Positions 24,854 to 33,716 of a stretch of 64,000 nucleotides of DNA are shown here, piece by piece. Location of the stretch: positions 682,001 to 746,000 of the forward strand of contig NZ_CP165727.1 of assembly GCF_041200175.1 (NCBI RefSeq). The letters are read 5' to 3'. The first letter of the stretch is position 1. The number at the start of each line of letters is the position of its first letter. The notes beneath the pieces are model-generated. The model was not told the origin of the DNA, searched no databases, and saw only the letters and a program-made list of their open reading frames with translations. Source of the DNA: Streptomyces sp. R33. Its GTDB lineage: Bacteria > Actinomycetota > Actinomycetes > Streptomycetales > Streptomycetaceae. Both the position numbers and the translations under genes were made by a program.

Positions 24854-25516
24854 ATGCCAGTGATCTGCGTCGGAGGCATGATCGGCATCGGCAAGACGAG
24901 TGTGGCCGAACTGCTCGCCAAGGAGCTGGGCAGCGAAGTCTTCTACGAGAGCGTGGAAGACAACCCGATCCTGCCGCTCTTCTACACGGCGAGCCCCGAG
25001 GAGATCCAGGCCAAGCGCTACCCCTTCCTGCTCCAGCTGTACTTCCTGCAGACGAGGTTCGCCTCGATCAAGGACGCGTACAAGCAGGGCGACAACGTCC
25101 TCGACCGGTCCATCTACGAGGACTGGTACTTCGCCAAGGTCAACCACGACCTGGGCCGGATCAGCTCCCTCGAGATGCAGGTGTACGAGGGGCTGCTCAA
25201 CGAGATGATGCGCGAAATAGACGGCCTGCCGTACCGCAAGGCACCCGACCTCATGGTCTACCTCAAGGCGGACTTCGAGACGGTGCTGCACCGCATCGGG
25301 CTGCGGGGTCGCAATTTCGAACAGGACGAGAGCCTCGTCGAGTACTACCGGACGCTGTGGTCCGGCTACGACGACTGGGTCCACAAGCACTACTCGGCCA
25401 GCGAAGTCCTCGTCGTCGACATGAACCACACAGACGTGGTGAACAACCCCGAGGACGCGGCCCGCGTGGCCCAGGAGGTCAAGGACGCCCTGGCGGCGGT
25501 CTCGCACCGAGTCTGA
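24854..25516 (+). CDS. Deoxynucleoside kinase (dAK/dGK type)
   Basis: 220 residues. The P-loop is CVGGMIGIGKTSVAELLAKE at the N-terminus, followed by the DRSIYEDWYFAK motif (substrate-binding ERS/DRS), and the LID-type RGRNFEQDES. This matches deoxyadenosine/deoxyguanosine kinases and related salvage kinases. It phosphorylates deoxynucleosides using ATP in the cytosol. GGAG lies nine bases before the ATG. Confidence 0.88.
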   Translation: MPVICVGGMIGIGKTSVAELLAKELGSEVFYESVEDNPILPLFYTASPEEIQAKRYPFLLQLYFLQTRFASIKDAYKQGDNVLDRSIYEDWYFAKVNHDLGRISSLEMQVYEGLLNEMMREIDGLPYRKAPDLMVYLKADFETVLHRIGLRGRNFEQDESLVEYYRTLWSGYDDWVHKHYSASEVLVVDMNHTDVVNNPEDAARVAQEVKDALAAVSHRV

Positions 25517-25550
25517 GCTCGCCCCCGCCGCCGGCGGATTCCTCGGCCTG

Positions 25551-25796
25551 GTGGCCGAGGGCCTGGGCGAACTTCCGTCCGACGCAGCGCACTTGGCGTC
25601 CTTCATTGCCCTGCGCGCGCCCGAAACGCCGTACGGGCGCGAGCCGGACGACCTGCGCAGGATCGTCCTCGCTCCGGACGTACGCGACCGGGCCCCGGCA
25701 GGCGGCGGAGGCGGGGCGGCGGGACTCGGAGGAGAATGGGGAGCAGCTCACGGAGGGTCATGCTTCCCCTTGCCCGATGGGCCGGCCGCTCGCTGA
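25551..25796 (+). other. Possible short coding fragment, unassigned
   Basis: A GTG-started frame reads VAEGLGELPSDAAHLASFIA then RAPETPYGREPDDLRRIVLA and ends in Gly-rich noise overlapping the next gene. Codon bias is good for the first 50 codons, so it may be a decayed gene tail or a small protein. No ribosome site is clear. I do not recognise it. Confidence 0.25.
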
Positions 25797-27130
25797 CCGC
25801 GGTGCTGTTGAGCACGGTGTTCGCGTGGGGCGTGCCCGTTGCCTCCCCTGCTGCCGCCCCGCCGGTCCAGGCCGCTGCAGCGCGGTCCATCACGCTCGAT
25901 CCGTCCCAGGGCGCGCCGGGGAGCAGGGTGGGGGTCCACGGCTACGGGTTCGACCACTGCACGACCGCCGGCCTCGCGCCCGAGCCGCGTCCTACCGAGA
26001 CCGCCGAGGCCGCCGAGATCCGCGTCTCCTGGGAGGGCGGCGAGAACCCGCGCTTCGTCACGGCCGACGCCCAGGGTGAGTTCGAGATCGGCGTCGCGGT
26101 TCCGTCCGATGCGACACCGGGCAGTTACGACGTCACCGCGCTCTGCACGGTCGACTCGAAGCTCAAGGCGACCGCCGACTTCCAGGTCACCCCCGAGCCC
26201 GTGCCGACGTCCCTGACGCTGGACCCGGCCGAGGGTGCCGTACGGACGCCGGTCGCCGTGACCGGCTCCGGGTTCGACGGCTGTACCGCGGACCGCGGCG
26301 CGGCCGGTACGGTCACACTGACGTGGGACGGCAGTCCGCTCCCGGATGTCACGCCGGCGGAGGTCACGGTGGACGGCGGCGCGTTCACGGCCGAGTTCGC
26401 CGTTCCGTCCGACGCAGACGCCACGGATCACACGGTCACCGCAGCCTGCGCCGGGTACGAGCAGGTTTCCGCCGAGCAGCGGTTCACGGTGACCGCTGCG
26501 CCCGGGCCGCAGCCGGAGGTGACGCTCGATCCCCCCTCGTTGCCGTTCGGTGGCGGGTCCGTGGCCGTATCCGGTTCGGGATTCAACTGCCCGGAAGTGG
26601 CGTTGTCGTGGGAGGGCGAGCAGCGGGGCACCGCGGCTCCCGCCGAGGACGGCACCTTCGACACCGGGTTCGACGTGACGCCCGATACGGGCGAGGCCTC
26701 GTACACCGTACGGGCCGAGTGCACGGATGACTCCGGTGTGGGCGCCGAGGCGGTGTTCGCGGTGACCGGCGCCGGTCCGGTCCCACCCACCCCGACGCCT
26801 CCGACCCCGACTCCGTCCACGCCGACCCCGAACCCGAACCCGAACCCGAACCCGAACCCCGAACCCGCCCCCGTCACGGTCCCCGTCGGCCTGCTCGTCG
26901 GTTCGGTCCTGCTCGGCGCGGCCCTGCTGGCCCTCGCGGGATCCGCGTACCTCAGCCAGCGCCACCGCGGGCCGCGCTGGGTCCACGACCACGTCAGCTC
27001 CCGGCTGCGACCCGCCCCCGCGGCGACGGACACGGCCGAGCCCTCCGAGACCGGCCCGCCGACCCGCTCCGTACGGCTGGAACCACACCCGGACCCGGGT
27101 GACCAGACGCTGAAGGAGGAGGACTCATGA
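25736..27130 (+). CDS. Secreted Ig-like repeat protein with C-terminal membrane anchor
   Basis: 464 residues. A signal peptide (RWAGRSLTAVLLSTVFAWG) precedes three Ig/IPT-like repeats of about 100 residues, each starting with TLDP-x-EGAV or LDPPSLPFGG and containing VSGSGFNC or VTGSGFDGC. A Pro/Thr then Asn-Pro repeat stalk (about 360-380) leads to one membrane helix (VPVGLLVGSVLLGAALLALAGSAYL) and a basic cytoplasmic tail. This is a typical actinomycete surface protein. Two starts are equally supported by ribosome sites three bases away: ATG 25736 or ATG 25760. It is translationally coupled to the next gene. Confidence 0.8.
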   Translation: MGSSSRRVMLPLARWAGRSLTAVLLSTVFAWGVPVASPAAAPPVQAAAARSITLDPSQGAPGSRVGVHGYGFDHCTTAGLAPEPRPTETAEAAEIRVSWEGGENPRFVTADAQGEFEIGVAVPSDATPGSYDVTALCTVDSKLKATADFQVTPEPVPTSLTLDPAEGAVRTPVAVTGSGFDGCTADRGAAGTVTLTWDGSPLPDVTPAEVTVDGGAFTAEFAVPSDADATDHTVTAACAGYEQVSAEQRFTVTAAPGPQPEVTLDPPSLPFGGGSVAVSGSGFNCPEVALSWEGEQRGTAAPAEDGTFDTGFDVTPDTGEASYTVRAECTDDSGVGAEAVFAVTGAGPVPPTPTPPTPTPSTPTPNPNPNPNPNPEPAPVTVPVGLLVGSVLLGAALLALAGSAYLSQRHRGPRWVHDHVSSRLRPAPAATDTAEPSETGPPTRSVRLEPHPDPGDQTLKEEDS

Positions 27131-27804
27131 CCACGGCCCCCGTCGTCGAGCCCCTCACCGTCCGGGACCTGCTGCTCGGCCCCCAGGACCAGGCCCCCGG
27201 AGCACTCGCCGACTCCCTCCAGGCCCACGGTGCGGTGACGGGCCTCCTCCCGGGCGTGCACCGCCTGAGCACCGCGGCCGACCGGGCCGTGGGCCGCGAG
27301 CTGGCCACCGTCGTCAACGGCTTCCTCGACCTCGACCTCGTCTCCCTGGTGGCTTCGGGCTGGTCCAAGCACAAAGCCCTCAAGGAGGCGGCGCGGCGCA
27401 CGCACCGGCATCCGGGCAGCGAGGAGGTCGTCGCCCTGGCCACCCACACCATCAGCTCCGCGCACCACCCGTCGGTGGACCTCCTCGTGGACGGCGCGCC
27501 GGCCGCCACCGTCCCCGTGAACCTCAACATCCTGTTCCGGATCAGCGGACTCGTCGGGGTCGTCCGCGACGGCCTGCTCGTCGCCGTCCGCAGCGGGCAG
27601 TGCGGGGTGGAGGGCAAGCTCGCGGTACGAGACGTCGTGGTCGCCTCGCGCGAGGGGCGGCTGGACCTCCCCGCCGCGCTGCGCCTGCGCGAGCCGATCG
27701 ATCTGCTGCGGGACCGGCCGCCGGTCCCGCCCACGGCACCGCCCCCGCCGCCACTCGGTCCACCCCCTCCACCACATCCTCCGGTTGATTGGGGGCGCGG
27801 GTAG
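27127..27804 (+). CDS. Conserved hypothetical protein coupled to Ig-like surface protein
   Basis: 225 residues; its ATG overlaps the stop of the surface protein gene. The middle reads VVNGFLDLDLVSLVASGWSKHK ... HHPSVDLLVDGAPAATVPVNL ... RISGLVGVVRDGLLVAVRSG, resembling soluble scaffold-like proteins encoded with secreted Ig-like proteins in Streptomyces. The C-terminal 30 residues are Pro-rich. No catalytic motif is seen; function unknown. Confidence 0.7.
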   Translation: MTTAPVVEPLTVRDLLLGPQDQAPGALADSLQAHGAVTGLLPGVHRLSTAADRAVGRELATVVNGFLDLDLVSLVASGWSKHKALKEAARRTHRHPGSEEVVALATHTISSAHHPSVDLLVDGAPAATVPVNLNILFRISGLVGVVRDGLLVAVRSGQCGVEGKLAVRDVVVASREGRLDLPAALRLREPIDLLRDRPPVPPTAPPPPPLGPPPPPHPPVDWGRG

Positions 27805-27881
27805 GCCCTGTGGCCATGCCAGTGGGTACGCGGTGTACACGCGCTCCTCAACCCTCAGTGCCAAGAGCTCGGCGGCCGCGT

Positions 27882-27927
27882 ACGCGAAGACGCCCGGCCG
27901 GGAGGTCCCGGCCGGGCGTCTTCGCGT
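27882..27927. terminator. Strong bidirectional terminator hairpin
   Basis: A perfect 22-bp stem (27882-27903 with 27906-27927) and a two-base centre lies between the convergent ends of the gene at 27804 and the transglycosylase-like gene ending at 27948. It is the strongest hairpin in this part of the window and will end transcripts from both sides. Confidence 0.85.
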
Positions 27928-27947
27928 GTCTGCTGCCTGCTGGTGGC

Positions 27948-28352
27948 TCAGTACCAGTGGTGGGTCTGCCAGAAGTTCCAGGCACCGACGGGGCTGCCGT
28001 AGCGGGAGTTCATGTAGTCCAGGCCCCACTTGATCTGGGTGGCCGGGTTGGTCTTCCAGTCGGCACCCGCGGAGGCCATCTTCGAGGCCGGCAGGGCCTG
28101 GACCAGGCCGTAGGCGCCCGAGGAGGCGTTGGTGGCGGTGTGGTCCCAGCCGCTCTCACGGGAAACGATGTTGTTGAACGCCGCGAACTGCGCCGGGTCC
28201 TTGATCATCTGCTGGGCGATCGCCTTGGCGCTCGTCGGGGCCGCCTGGGCGGGAACCGTGGCGAGCATCGAGCCGGCGACGCCCAGGGCGACGATGGAGC
28301 CGGCGAGGGTCTTCTTGGAAGCGGCGATGCGGCGGATGACAGCGTGGGACAC
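27948..28352 (-). CDS. Small secreted transglycosylase-like (SLT/Rpf-type) protein
   Basis: 134 residues from the GTG at 28352 with GGAAGG seven bases upstream; a longer frame upstream has no signal. A signal peptide (TLAGSIVALGVAGSMLATVP, AQA cut) is followed by a lysozyme-like domain: FNNIVSRESGWDHTATNASS with the catalytic Glu, GAYGLVQALPASKM, and MNSRYGSPVGAWNFWQ. Such small proteins are abundant in Streptomyces cell walls and cleave or bind peptidoglycan. Its long 5' leader may carry a riboswitch. Confidence 0.85.
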   Translation of the reverse strand: MSHAVIRRIAASKKTLAGSIVALGVAGSMLATVPAQAAPTSAKAIAQQMIKDPAQFAAFNNIVSRESGWDHTATNASSGAYGLVQALPASKMASAGADWKTNPATQIKWGLDYMNSRYGSPVGAWNFWQTHHWY

Positions 28353-28857
28353 GGATGAACCTTCCGAAGGCGACAGGGACGGTCGCGGGCATGCCGAAGA
28401 CATGCGTGAGCCACTCACACGGAGGAGAGGGATTCACCGGCAGCGGGTGAAGCACCCGTGCCGCCCGGCGACACATCCAGTTCTACGCACGTCCCGACCC
28501 CCTGGCAACGACCCCTCCTACTAGCCGCCCTCGCAGCAGGCGACCCGTGACCCCCCGGCGGCCCGGGAGAGATCCGAGCAGGTGGGAGCGGGAGCGAGGA
28601 CGAGACACCGGGCCCTCGGGGAGCTACTACCCCGGGTCGTATGTGACGTGGGCCCTATGGGGCGGCTCACCCCCAGAGCACCTGAATCTCACTGAATGTC
28701 ATCCCTTGTACCCCTTTGAGAGGCCTGGCCGGACGCCGGAACCACCTCGGGATCGAAGGAAAGGGGCCCGAGGCGCTTCGGCTTACCCCGGTGTCGGCGG
28801 GGGCCCGTCGGACCGGGCCGTGCCGCCGCCCGGCTCCCGGCCGCCACCGCCCCGGGC
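28353..28857 (-). promoter_or_regulatory. Long 5' leader of transglycosylase-like gene, possible c-di-AMP (ydaO-type) riboswitch
   Basis: Leftward from about 28550, a 200-base leader contains GC-rich inverted repeats and the element GCCGGTGAATCCCTC near 28440-28455. Genes for Rpf/SLT wall hydrolases in Streptomyces often carry ydaO riboswitches here, and G-G-T-G-A-A-T-C-C is a recurring part of that class. The match is partial, so the assignment is tentative. The rest, 28560-28857, shows nothing I recognise. Confidence 0.3.
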
Positions 28858-29913
28858 TCAGCGGCCCCGGAGGTGGTCGGCGAGGGCCACGTGGGTCAGG
28901 TGGAGCCCGGCCCGCAGCACGGCGTCGTGCCGACTGGGGTGGGCCGTGCGGTGGGCGAGGTCGAGTGCGCGCGCCCGGTCGAGGGGCTCGGCGAAGTCCT
29001 CGCCGAGCAGCGCGGCGTCCAGGGCGCCGGCGGTGACCCGGACCAGTGGTGCGAGGGCGCGCAGGGCGGGGTCGGACGTACCGTCCATACCGGGTTCCAC
29101 GGGCGCGCCAGGGCTGCCGCCGCGCGTCCGTTCGCAGAGCTCCTGGGTGAAGTACTGGAGCGTCAGCGCGGTCCGGGCAGCGAGCACCACGCGTCCGTCG
29201 AGACCTTCGGGCGGCAGGCCGGCACGGCGGCGCAACAGGGGCCGTCCGGCCGCCGCCCGGTCGAGCGCGTCCCGGCAGGCCTGCGGGCCGAGCCACAGCC
29301 TCGCCCGTTCCGGCAGTGCAGCCGGCCCCACGGCCCCCACACCCCGCTCCAGCCCGCCGGTGATCCCGCTCAGCAGCTCCCCCACCCCGGTCCGGTAGCC
29401 GTCGAGTCCCGCAGCGGCCGACCGGTACGGGTCGGGCGGCCAGAGCAGCGGCGCGAGCAACACGACCACGGCGACGCCGACGAGGCTCTCCTCCAGCCGC
29501 ACCAGCGGATACCCGGGAACCGCGGTTGCGTAGACCATGAGCGCCGTGATCAGCACTTGCTGGTTGGGGGAACCCGGCCGCCCCAGAAGGTACATTCCGG
29601 CGCAGCCCGAGACGAGGAGGAGCGGGAAGGACCACGACGGGTCCGGCACCCAGTGCAGCACCACCGTACTCAGCACCACCCCCACGACCACCCCGGTGAG
29701 GCGCTCCCACCCCAGCCGCGGCCAGGCGTACATGTCCTCGCGCAGGATCAGCACCGCCGGGAGGGCGGCGGGTACCGGCGCCGTGCTCGTGCCCCACCAC
29801 AGGCAGAGGTACCAGGACACGGCCGCGCAGAGGACCAGCCGTGCGGCGGGCCGCAGCCACCTGCCGGAGGAGGACACGTACGAAGCGGCAACCAGACCGG
29901 ACATAGCGGACAT
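28858..29913 (-). CDS. FUSC/aromatic acid exporter-type membrane protein
   Basis: 351 residues. The N-terminal half has about five membrane helices (LVLCAAVSWYLCLWW, TGVVVGVVLSTVVLHWV, FPLLLVSGCAGMYLLG, VLITALMVYATAVPG, LVGVAVVVLLAPLLWP), and the C-terminal half is a cytosolic helical domain. This is the half-size layout of FUSC-like proteins, which in some bacteria export aromatic acids. It lies 57 bases downstream of the MMPL gene on the same strand and is probably cotranscribed. Confidence 0.78.
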   Translation of the reverse strand: MSAMSGLVAASYVSSSGRWLRPAARLVLCAAVSWYLCLWWGTSTAPVPAALPAVLILREDMYAWPRLGWERLTGVVVGVVLSTVVLHWVPDPSWSFPLLLVSGCAGMYLLGRPGSPNQQVLITALMVYATAVPGYPLVRLEESLVGVAVVVLLAPLLWPPDPYRSAAAGLDGYRTGVGELLSGITGGLERGVGAVGPAALPERARLWLGPQACRDALDRAAAGRPLLRRRAGLPPEGLDGRVVLAARTALTLQYFTQELCERTRGGSPGAPVEPGMDGTSDPALRALAPLVRVTAGALDAALLGEDFAEPLDRARALDLAHRTAHPSRHDAVLRAGLHLTHVALADHLRGR

Positions 29914-29970
29914 CGTAGGTCCCGGCGAAACCGCGACCGCCGGCAGACCCGCCCGAGCGCCGGCGCGCGG

Positions 29971-32199
29971 TCAGCCCACCGGTACGGGCCGCTCCGTGTC
30001 GTCGGCATGCCCCGTGTACGCGTGTTCGCCGGTGTGCCGGGCGGTGTGGCCCGTGTGCCGCGGCCGTACCGGCCACCAGATCGACCGGCCCAGCAGCGCG
30101 GCCAGCGCCGGAACCAGCACGACCGACAGGACGAACGCCGACAGCACGATCCCCAGCGCCGTCGCGAAGCCGATCTCCTGGGTGCCCGGATTCGGGTTGA
30201 CGGCCAGGCTGCCGAACGAGGCCGCCAGGACCAGGCCCGCCGTTGCGATGGCCGGAGCGGTGTGCCGTACCGCCCGGGCCACCGCCGCCCGGGCCGGGCC
30301 GGGCTTCTCCATCTCCTCCCGAATCCGGTCACTGATCAGGATGTTGTAGTCGGTGCCCAGCGCGACCACGAACAGGAACAGGACCAGAGGCAGCATGAAG
30401 TTCACCCCCGGCCGGTCCAGGAGGTTCTGGGAGACCAGCGCCGAGGCACCGAGGGTCGCCGCGAAGCCCAGGCCGACGGAGATCATCAGCACCAGCGGCG
30501 CGAGCAGGCTGCGCAGGAGCAGGATGAGGATCAGCGCGATCAGGCCCGCGGCGACCGGGAAGACCACCTGCAGGTCGCCCGAGACGGCGGACGAGATGTC
30601 GGCGAAGAGCGCGGCCGTGCCGCCTACGTGCGCCTCGGTTCCGTCGGGCCGGTGCGCGGCCACCGTGTCCCGGACGGGTCCGGACACCAGGTCGCGGGCC
30701 TGCTGCCCCTGCGGATCGGCGGTCAGGAACAGATCGATGCGCGCCGCCGTGCCGTCCTCGCTGGGTACGGCAGGCGCGACCTGGCCGACGCCGTCGACCG
30801 CCGCGAGCGCCTTCGACAGTCCGCCCAGCGTGCGGGGGTCGAGCCTGCCGCCGTCGGAAGCGGTGACGAAAACGGTGGTGGGGTCCGACACCCCGGCCGG
30901 CAGGGCGCGCGAGATCTCGGCCGCCGTCTGCGCCGCCGCCGTGCCCTTGTCGCCCGACCCGCCCGGTCCGTAGTCCGTACGCATCCCGGCCAGGCCCGCC
31001 GCCAGTGCGCCGAGCAGTGCCAGCGAGGCGAGCACCATGGTCACCGGACGCGTCGCCACCCGGCGGCCCATCCGCCCGGCCGGCCCCTCCGGGGGTTCGC
31101 GGCGCAGGCGGCGCGAGGGCCAGAACATCTTCCGCCCGGTGACGGCCAGCAGCGCGGGCATCAAGGTGAGGCTGCCCAGCAGCATCACCAGTACGGACAC
31201 GGCGATCGCCGGGCCGAGCACCCGGAACTGGCCGAAGGACGCGACCCCGAGGGTGGAGAACGCGGCGACGATCGTCAGCGCCGCGGAGGTGACCGCCGTA
31301 CCCACCCGTCCGGCGACCTCGGCCGCCGCGGCCCGCCCGGTCTGCTCGGGCCTGCTGCGCAGCTGCTCACGGAAGCGGAACAGCAGGAAGAGGAAGTAGT
31401 CGATGCCGATCCCGATCAGCACCACGTTGATCAACTGCGGCGTGGAGGCGTCGAGTTGGACACCGGTGAGCAGCGAGGCGCCGACCACCACTCCGGCGGC
31501 AGCGCCGCCGACCACCGACACCACGAGCAGCGGCAGCAGCGCCGCGAGAACGCTGCGGAAGACCAGCACGTGCAGCAGCACGATCACCGCGAGCATGGCG
31601 ATGCCGACGACCGTCGAGCGGGTCTTCTCGGCATCGGCGGTGTCCACGCTGTCCGCGAGCCCTGCCGTGAACCCGGTCCGCAGCCCCGCCTCGGCGAACT
31701 CGGCCCGGGCGTGGTCGCGGAAGGCCCGGTAGAGGTCCTGCATCCCGGGATCCATGGGGTTGCCGGTCAGTTCGACCGACAGCAGCCGGAAGGTGCGGTC
31801 GGGCGCCGTCATCGCCGGGCTGACCCGGGGAACCTGCGAGTGGTCCTGCGTGAAGGGCGGCGTTTCCTCCGTCTTCGGCATCGTCACCTTGCGCCGGGCG
31901 AGTTTCGCGGCCTCGTCGTCGATCCGCCGTTCGTCGGACTCGGACAGCTTCGCGCCGTCCGCCCGTGCCACCAGCATGGTGAGCGGGTTGGCGTCGGGCT
32001 CGACCCCGAAGTGCTCTTCGGCGACCTTCAGCGCGGCCGCCGAATCGTAGGTGGCGGGCAGGAACTCGCCCGTCCTGGGCTGTGTGGCGCGGAAGAGGAA
32101 CGCCTGGCCGAGGATGGTGGCGGCGATGCCCAGCACCGCCCATAGGGCGATGACCTTCCAGGGACTTCGGGTGGCGAAGCCGGTCAGGGCGCGGATCAC
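29971..32199 (-). CDS. MMPL-family (RND-type) membrane transporter
   Basis: 742 residues from the GTG at 32199, preceded by GGAGGACCCT. It has 11-12 membrane helices in two halves, with large outer loops after the first helix of each half. MMPL signatures include VVLIGIGIDYFLFLLFRFRE in the first half and FVVALGTDYNILISDRIREE in the second; the paired Asp-Tyr residues in helices 4 and 10 (GIDYFLF, GTDYNIL) couple proton flow to export. In actinomycetes such proteins export lipids, siderophores or drugs. Controlled probably by the divergent two-component system. Confidence 0.9.
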   Translation of the reverse strand: MIRALTGFATRSPWKVIALWAVLGIAATILGQAFLFRATQPRTGEFLPATYDSAAALKVAEEHFGVEPDANPLTMLVARADGAKLSESDERRIDDEAAKLARRKVTMPKTEETPPFTQDHSQVPRVSPAMTAPDRTFRLLSVELTGNPMDPGMQDLYRAFRDHARAEFAEAGLRTGFTAGLADSVDTADAEKTRSTVVGIAMLAVIVLLHVLVFRSVLAALLPLLVVSVVGGAAAGVVVGASLLTGVQLDASTPQLINVVLIGIGIDYFLFLLFRFREQLRSRPEQTGRAAAAEVAGRVGTAVTSAALTIVAAFSTLGVASFGQFRVLGPAIAVSVLVMLLGSLTLMPALLAVTGRKMFWPSRRLRREPPEGPAGRMGRRVATRPVTMVLASLALLGALAAGLAGMRTDYGPGGSGDKGTAAAQTAAEISRALPAGVSDPTTVFVTASDGGRLDPRTLGGLSKALAAVDGVGQVAPAVPSEDGTAARIDLFLTADPQGQQARDLVSGPVRDTVAAHRPDGTEAHVGGTAALFADISSAVSGDLQVVFPVAAGLIALILILLLRSLLAPLVLMISVGLGFAATLGASALVSQNLLDRPGVNFMLPLVLFLFVVALGTDYNILISDRIREEMEKPGPARAAVARAVRHTAPAIATAGLVLAASFGSLAVNPNPGTQEIGFATALGIVLSAFVLSVVLVPALAALLGRSIWWPVRPRHTGHTARHTGEHAYTGHADDTERPVPVG

Positions 32200-32465
32200 A
32201 GGGTCCTCCGTAACTCGATCGACCGGGGGTTCCCGGACGTCGTCCAGCTCATCAGCGGCCGCGCCGCGAAACGTCGTTGCCCGGGAGGAACCCGGGCCCG
32301 GGACCGGGGTCCGGCACACCCCCCGGACCAGGACCGGAGTCCTGGTCCGGCCTCCCCCTGCGGGGCCAGGGCCGCCTCCTTCTCCGCTGCGAGAATGGAT
32401 CCCGTACGCGAACCGCGGCGCTCCGGTCCCATCCGGCGGGCCGGTGACAGGGGGGACCGGCGGAC
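32200..32465. promoter_or_regulatory. Divergent promoter region of MMPL and histidine kinase genes, with hairpin
   Basis: The gap contains a perfect inverted repeat CCGGACCAGGAC (32323-32334)/GTCCTGGTCCGG (32339-32350) with a four-base loop, plus further GGACC/GGTCC copies around 32300-32360. Repeats like these between divergent genes are candidate response regulator sites. Not proven. Confidence 0.45.
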
Positions 32466-33716
32466 ATGCCGATACGCAGTGAGGGCCGGACCGGGGAAGC
32501 GGACGAGGGCGCGGCGGGGACCGCGGGCGATTTCGGCGGGACCGGCCGGGGCAAGGCGTCCCGGCCGGTCTTCGACTGGACCCGCAATGACGCGCTCGTG
32601 GCCATCGGGGCCGCCGTGAACGACCTGATCGGCTATTCGCTCGGCGCCGCTGACGACGGCCGGCCCGTCACCGTGCCGGCACTCGTCCTCGTGGTCCTGG
32701 CCGCGCCCTGTCTGCTGGCCCGCCGGGCCAGGCCGGTGACCGTGCTCTGCGCCGTTCTCGCCCTCGGCGCGGCGCTGAACCTGACCACGCCGCAGGGCCC
32801 GCACTTCTCCGCCGCCTACATGGTCGCGCTGTACACCGTCACCCGCTTGCGCAGCCCGGCGGTCACAGCGGCGGCCGCCGTCGCGACCGTGCCGGTCACG
32901 ATGATCAGCGGGGGCTACGGCGACTCGTCCGTCCTGACGGGCCTGCTCGGCAACACGGTCGCGGTGGTGCTCGTCGTCGGCGCCGGGCTGGTGGTGCGGC
33001 GCTGGCAGGAGGAAGCCGACGCCAAGCGCACCCTGCTGGCCGACCGGGCGGTGGCCGAGGAACGCCGGCGGATCGCACGCGAGTTGCACGACATCGTCGC
33101 GCACCACATCACCACCATGCAGCTGATGGCCGGAGGCGCTCGGGCCAACCTGGCGCACGACCCGGGTGCGGCCCGCGAGGCTCTGGTCACCCTGGAGGAG
33201 TCCGGGCGGATGGCGCTGCGGGAGATGCGGCAACTCCTCGACGTCCTGCGGGCCGGGGAGGAACCGGAGCAGGTACCGCCGGCGCCACAGCCCGGGACCG
33301 GGGACCTCGGCCGGATCATCTCCGAGTCCCGGCTGGCCGGCACGCCCACCGAGTTCACCGTGCGGGGGACGGCCCGCCCGCTGCCGCCGACCGTCGGCCT
33401 GACGGTCTTCCGGATCGTCCAGGAGGCCCTGACCAACGCCCGTAAGCATGCCGTCGGCGCGCGGGCCCACGTACGGCTGACCTACGGTCCGGACGGAGTC
33501 GACGTGGAGGTACGGGACGACGGTGCGCGCACCGGCCGGCCGGCGGCTTCGCGGCCGGGCGCCGGCAACGGGTACGGTCTGATCGGAATGCGGGAACGCG
33601 TCGCGCTGCAAGGCGGCACCCTGGAGACCGGCTCGTGCGACGGCGGCGGATTCAGGGTGGCGGCCAGGCTCCCGGCAGGCGACCTGGGGGGACAGCGAGA
33701 GGACCGACGCGGATGA
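32466..33716 (+). CDS. Two-component sensor histidine kinase (NarL/HisKA_3 type)
   Basis: 416 residues. Four to five membrane helices (about 45-165) precede a cytosolic kinase with the HisKA_3 phosphorylation site EERRRIARELHDIVAHH (His about 214) and the ATPase N-box IVQEALTNARKHA and G-box GNGYGLIGMRERV. It phosphorylates the response regulator encoded by the overlapping downstream gene. Its ligand is unknown. It is divergent from the MMPL transporter gene. Confidence 0.93.
   Translation: MPIRSEGRTGEADEGAAGTAGDFGGTGRGKASRPVFDWTRNDALVAIGAAVNDLIGYSLGAADDGRPVTVPALVLVVLAAPCLLARRARPVTVLCAVLALGAALNLTTPQGPHFSAAYMVALYTVTRLRSPAVTAAAAVATVPVTMISGGYGDSSVLTGLLGNTVAVVLVVGAGLVVRRWQEEADAKRTLLADRAVAEERRRIARELHDIVAHHITTMQLMAGGARANLAHDPGAAREALVTLEESGRMALREMRQLLDVLRAGEEPEQVPPAPQPGTGDLGRIISESRLAGTPTEFTVRGTARPLPPTVGLTVFRIVQEALTNARKHAVGARAHVRLTYGPDGVDVEVRDDGARTGRPAASRPGAGNGYGLIGMRERVALQGGTLETGSCDGGGFRVAARLPAGDLGGQREDRRG

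Noticed and set aside
24738..24863. Short peptide starting MTLIMKIPG before the kinase gene
   Set aside because: No ribosome site, overlaps the kinase start, poor C-terminal codon use.
26830..26870. Asn-Pro tandem coding repeat, considered as CRISPR-like or regulatory
   Set aside because: It is simply the stalk of a surface protein with repeated AACCCG codons; no spacer structure.
27882..27927. Long perfect hairpin considered as a mobile element end
   Set aside because: Sits exactly between two convergent genes with a two-base loop; best read as a terminator.
29537..32145. Very long rightward open frames opposite the FUSC and MMPL genes
   Set aside because: Arg/Gly/Gln-rich composition and no motif; shadows of the leftward genes.
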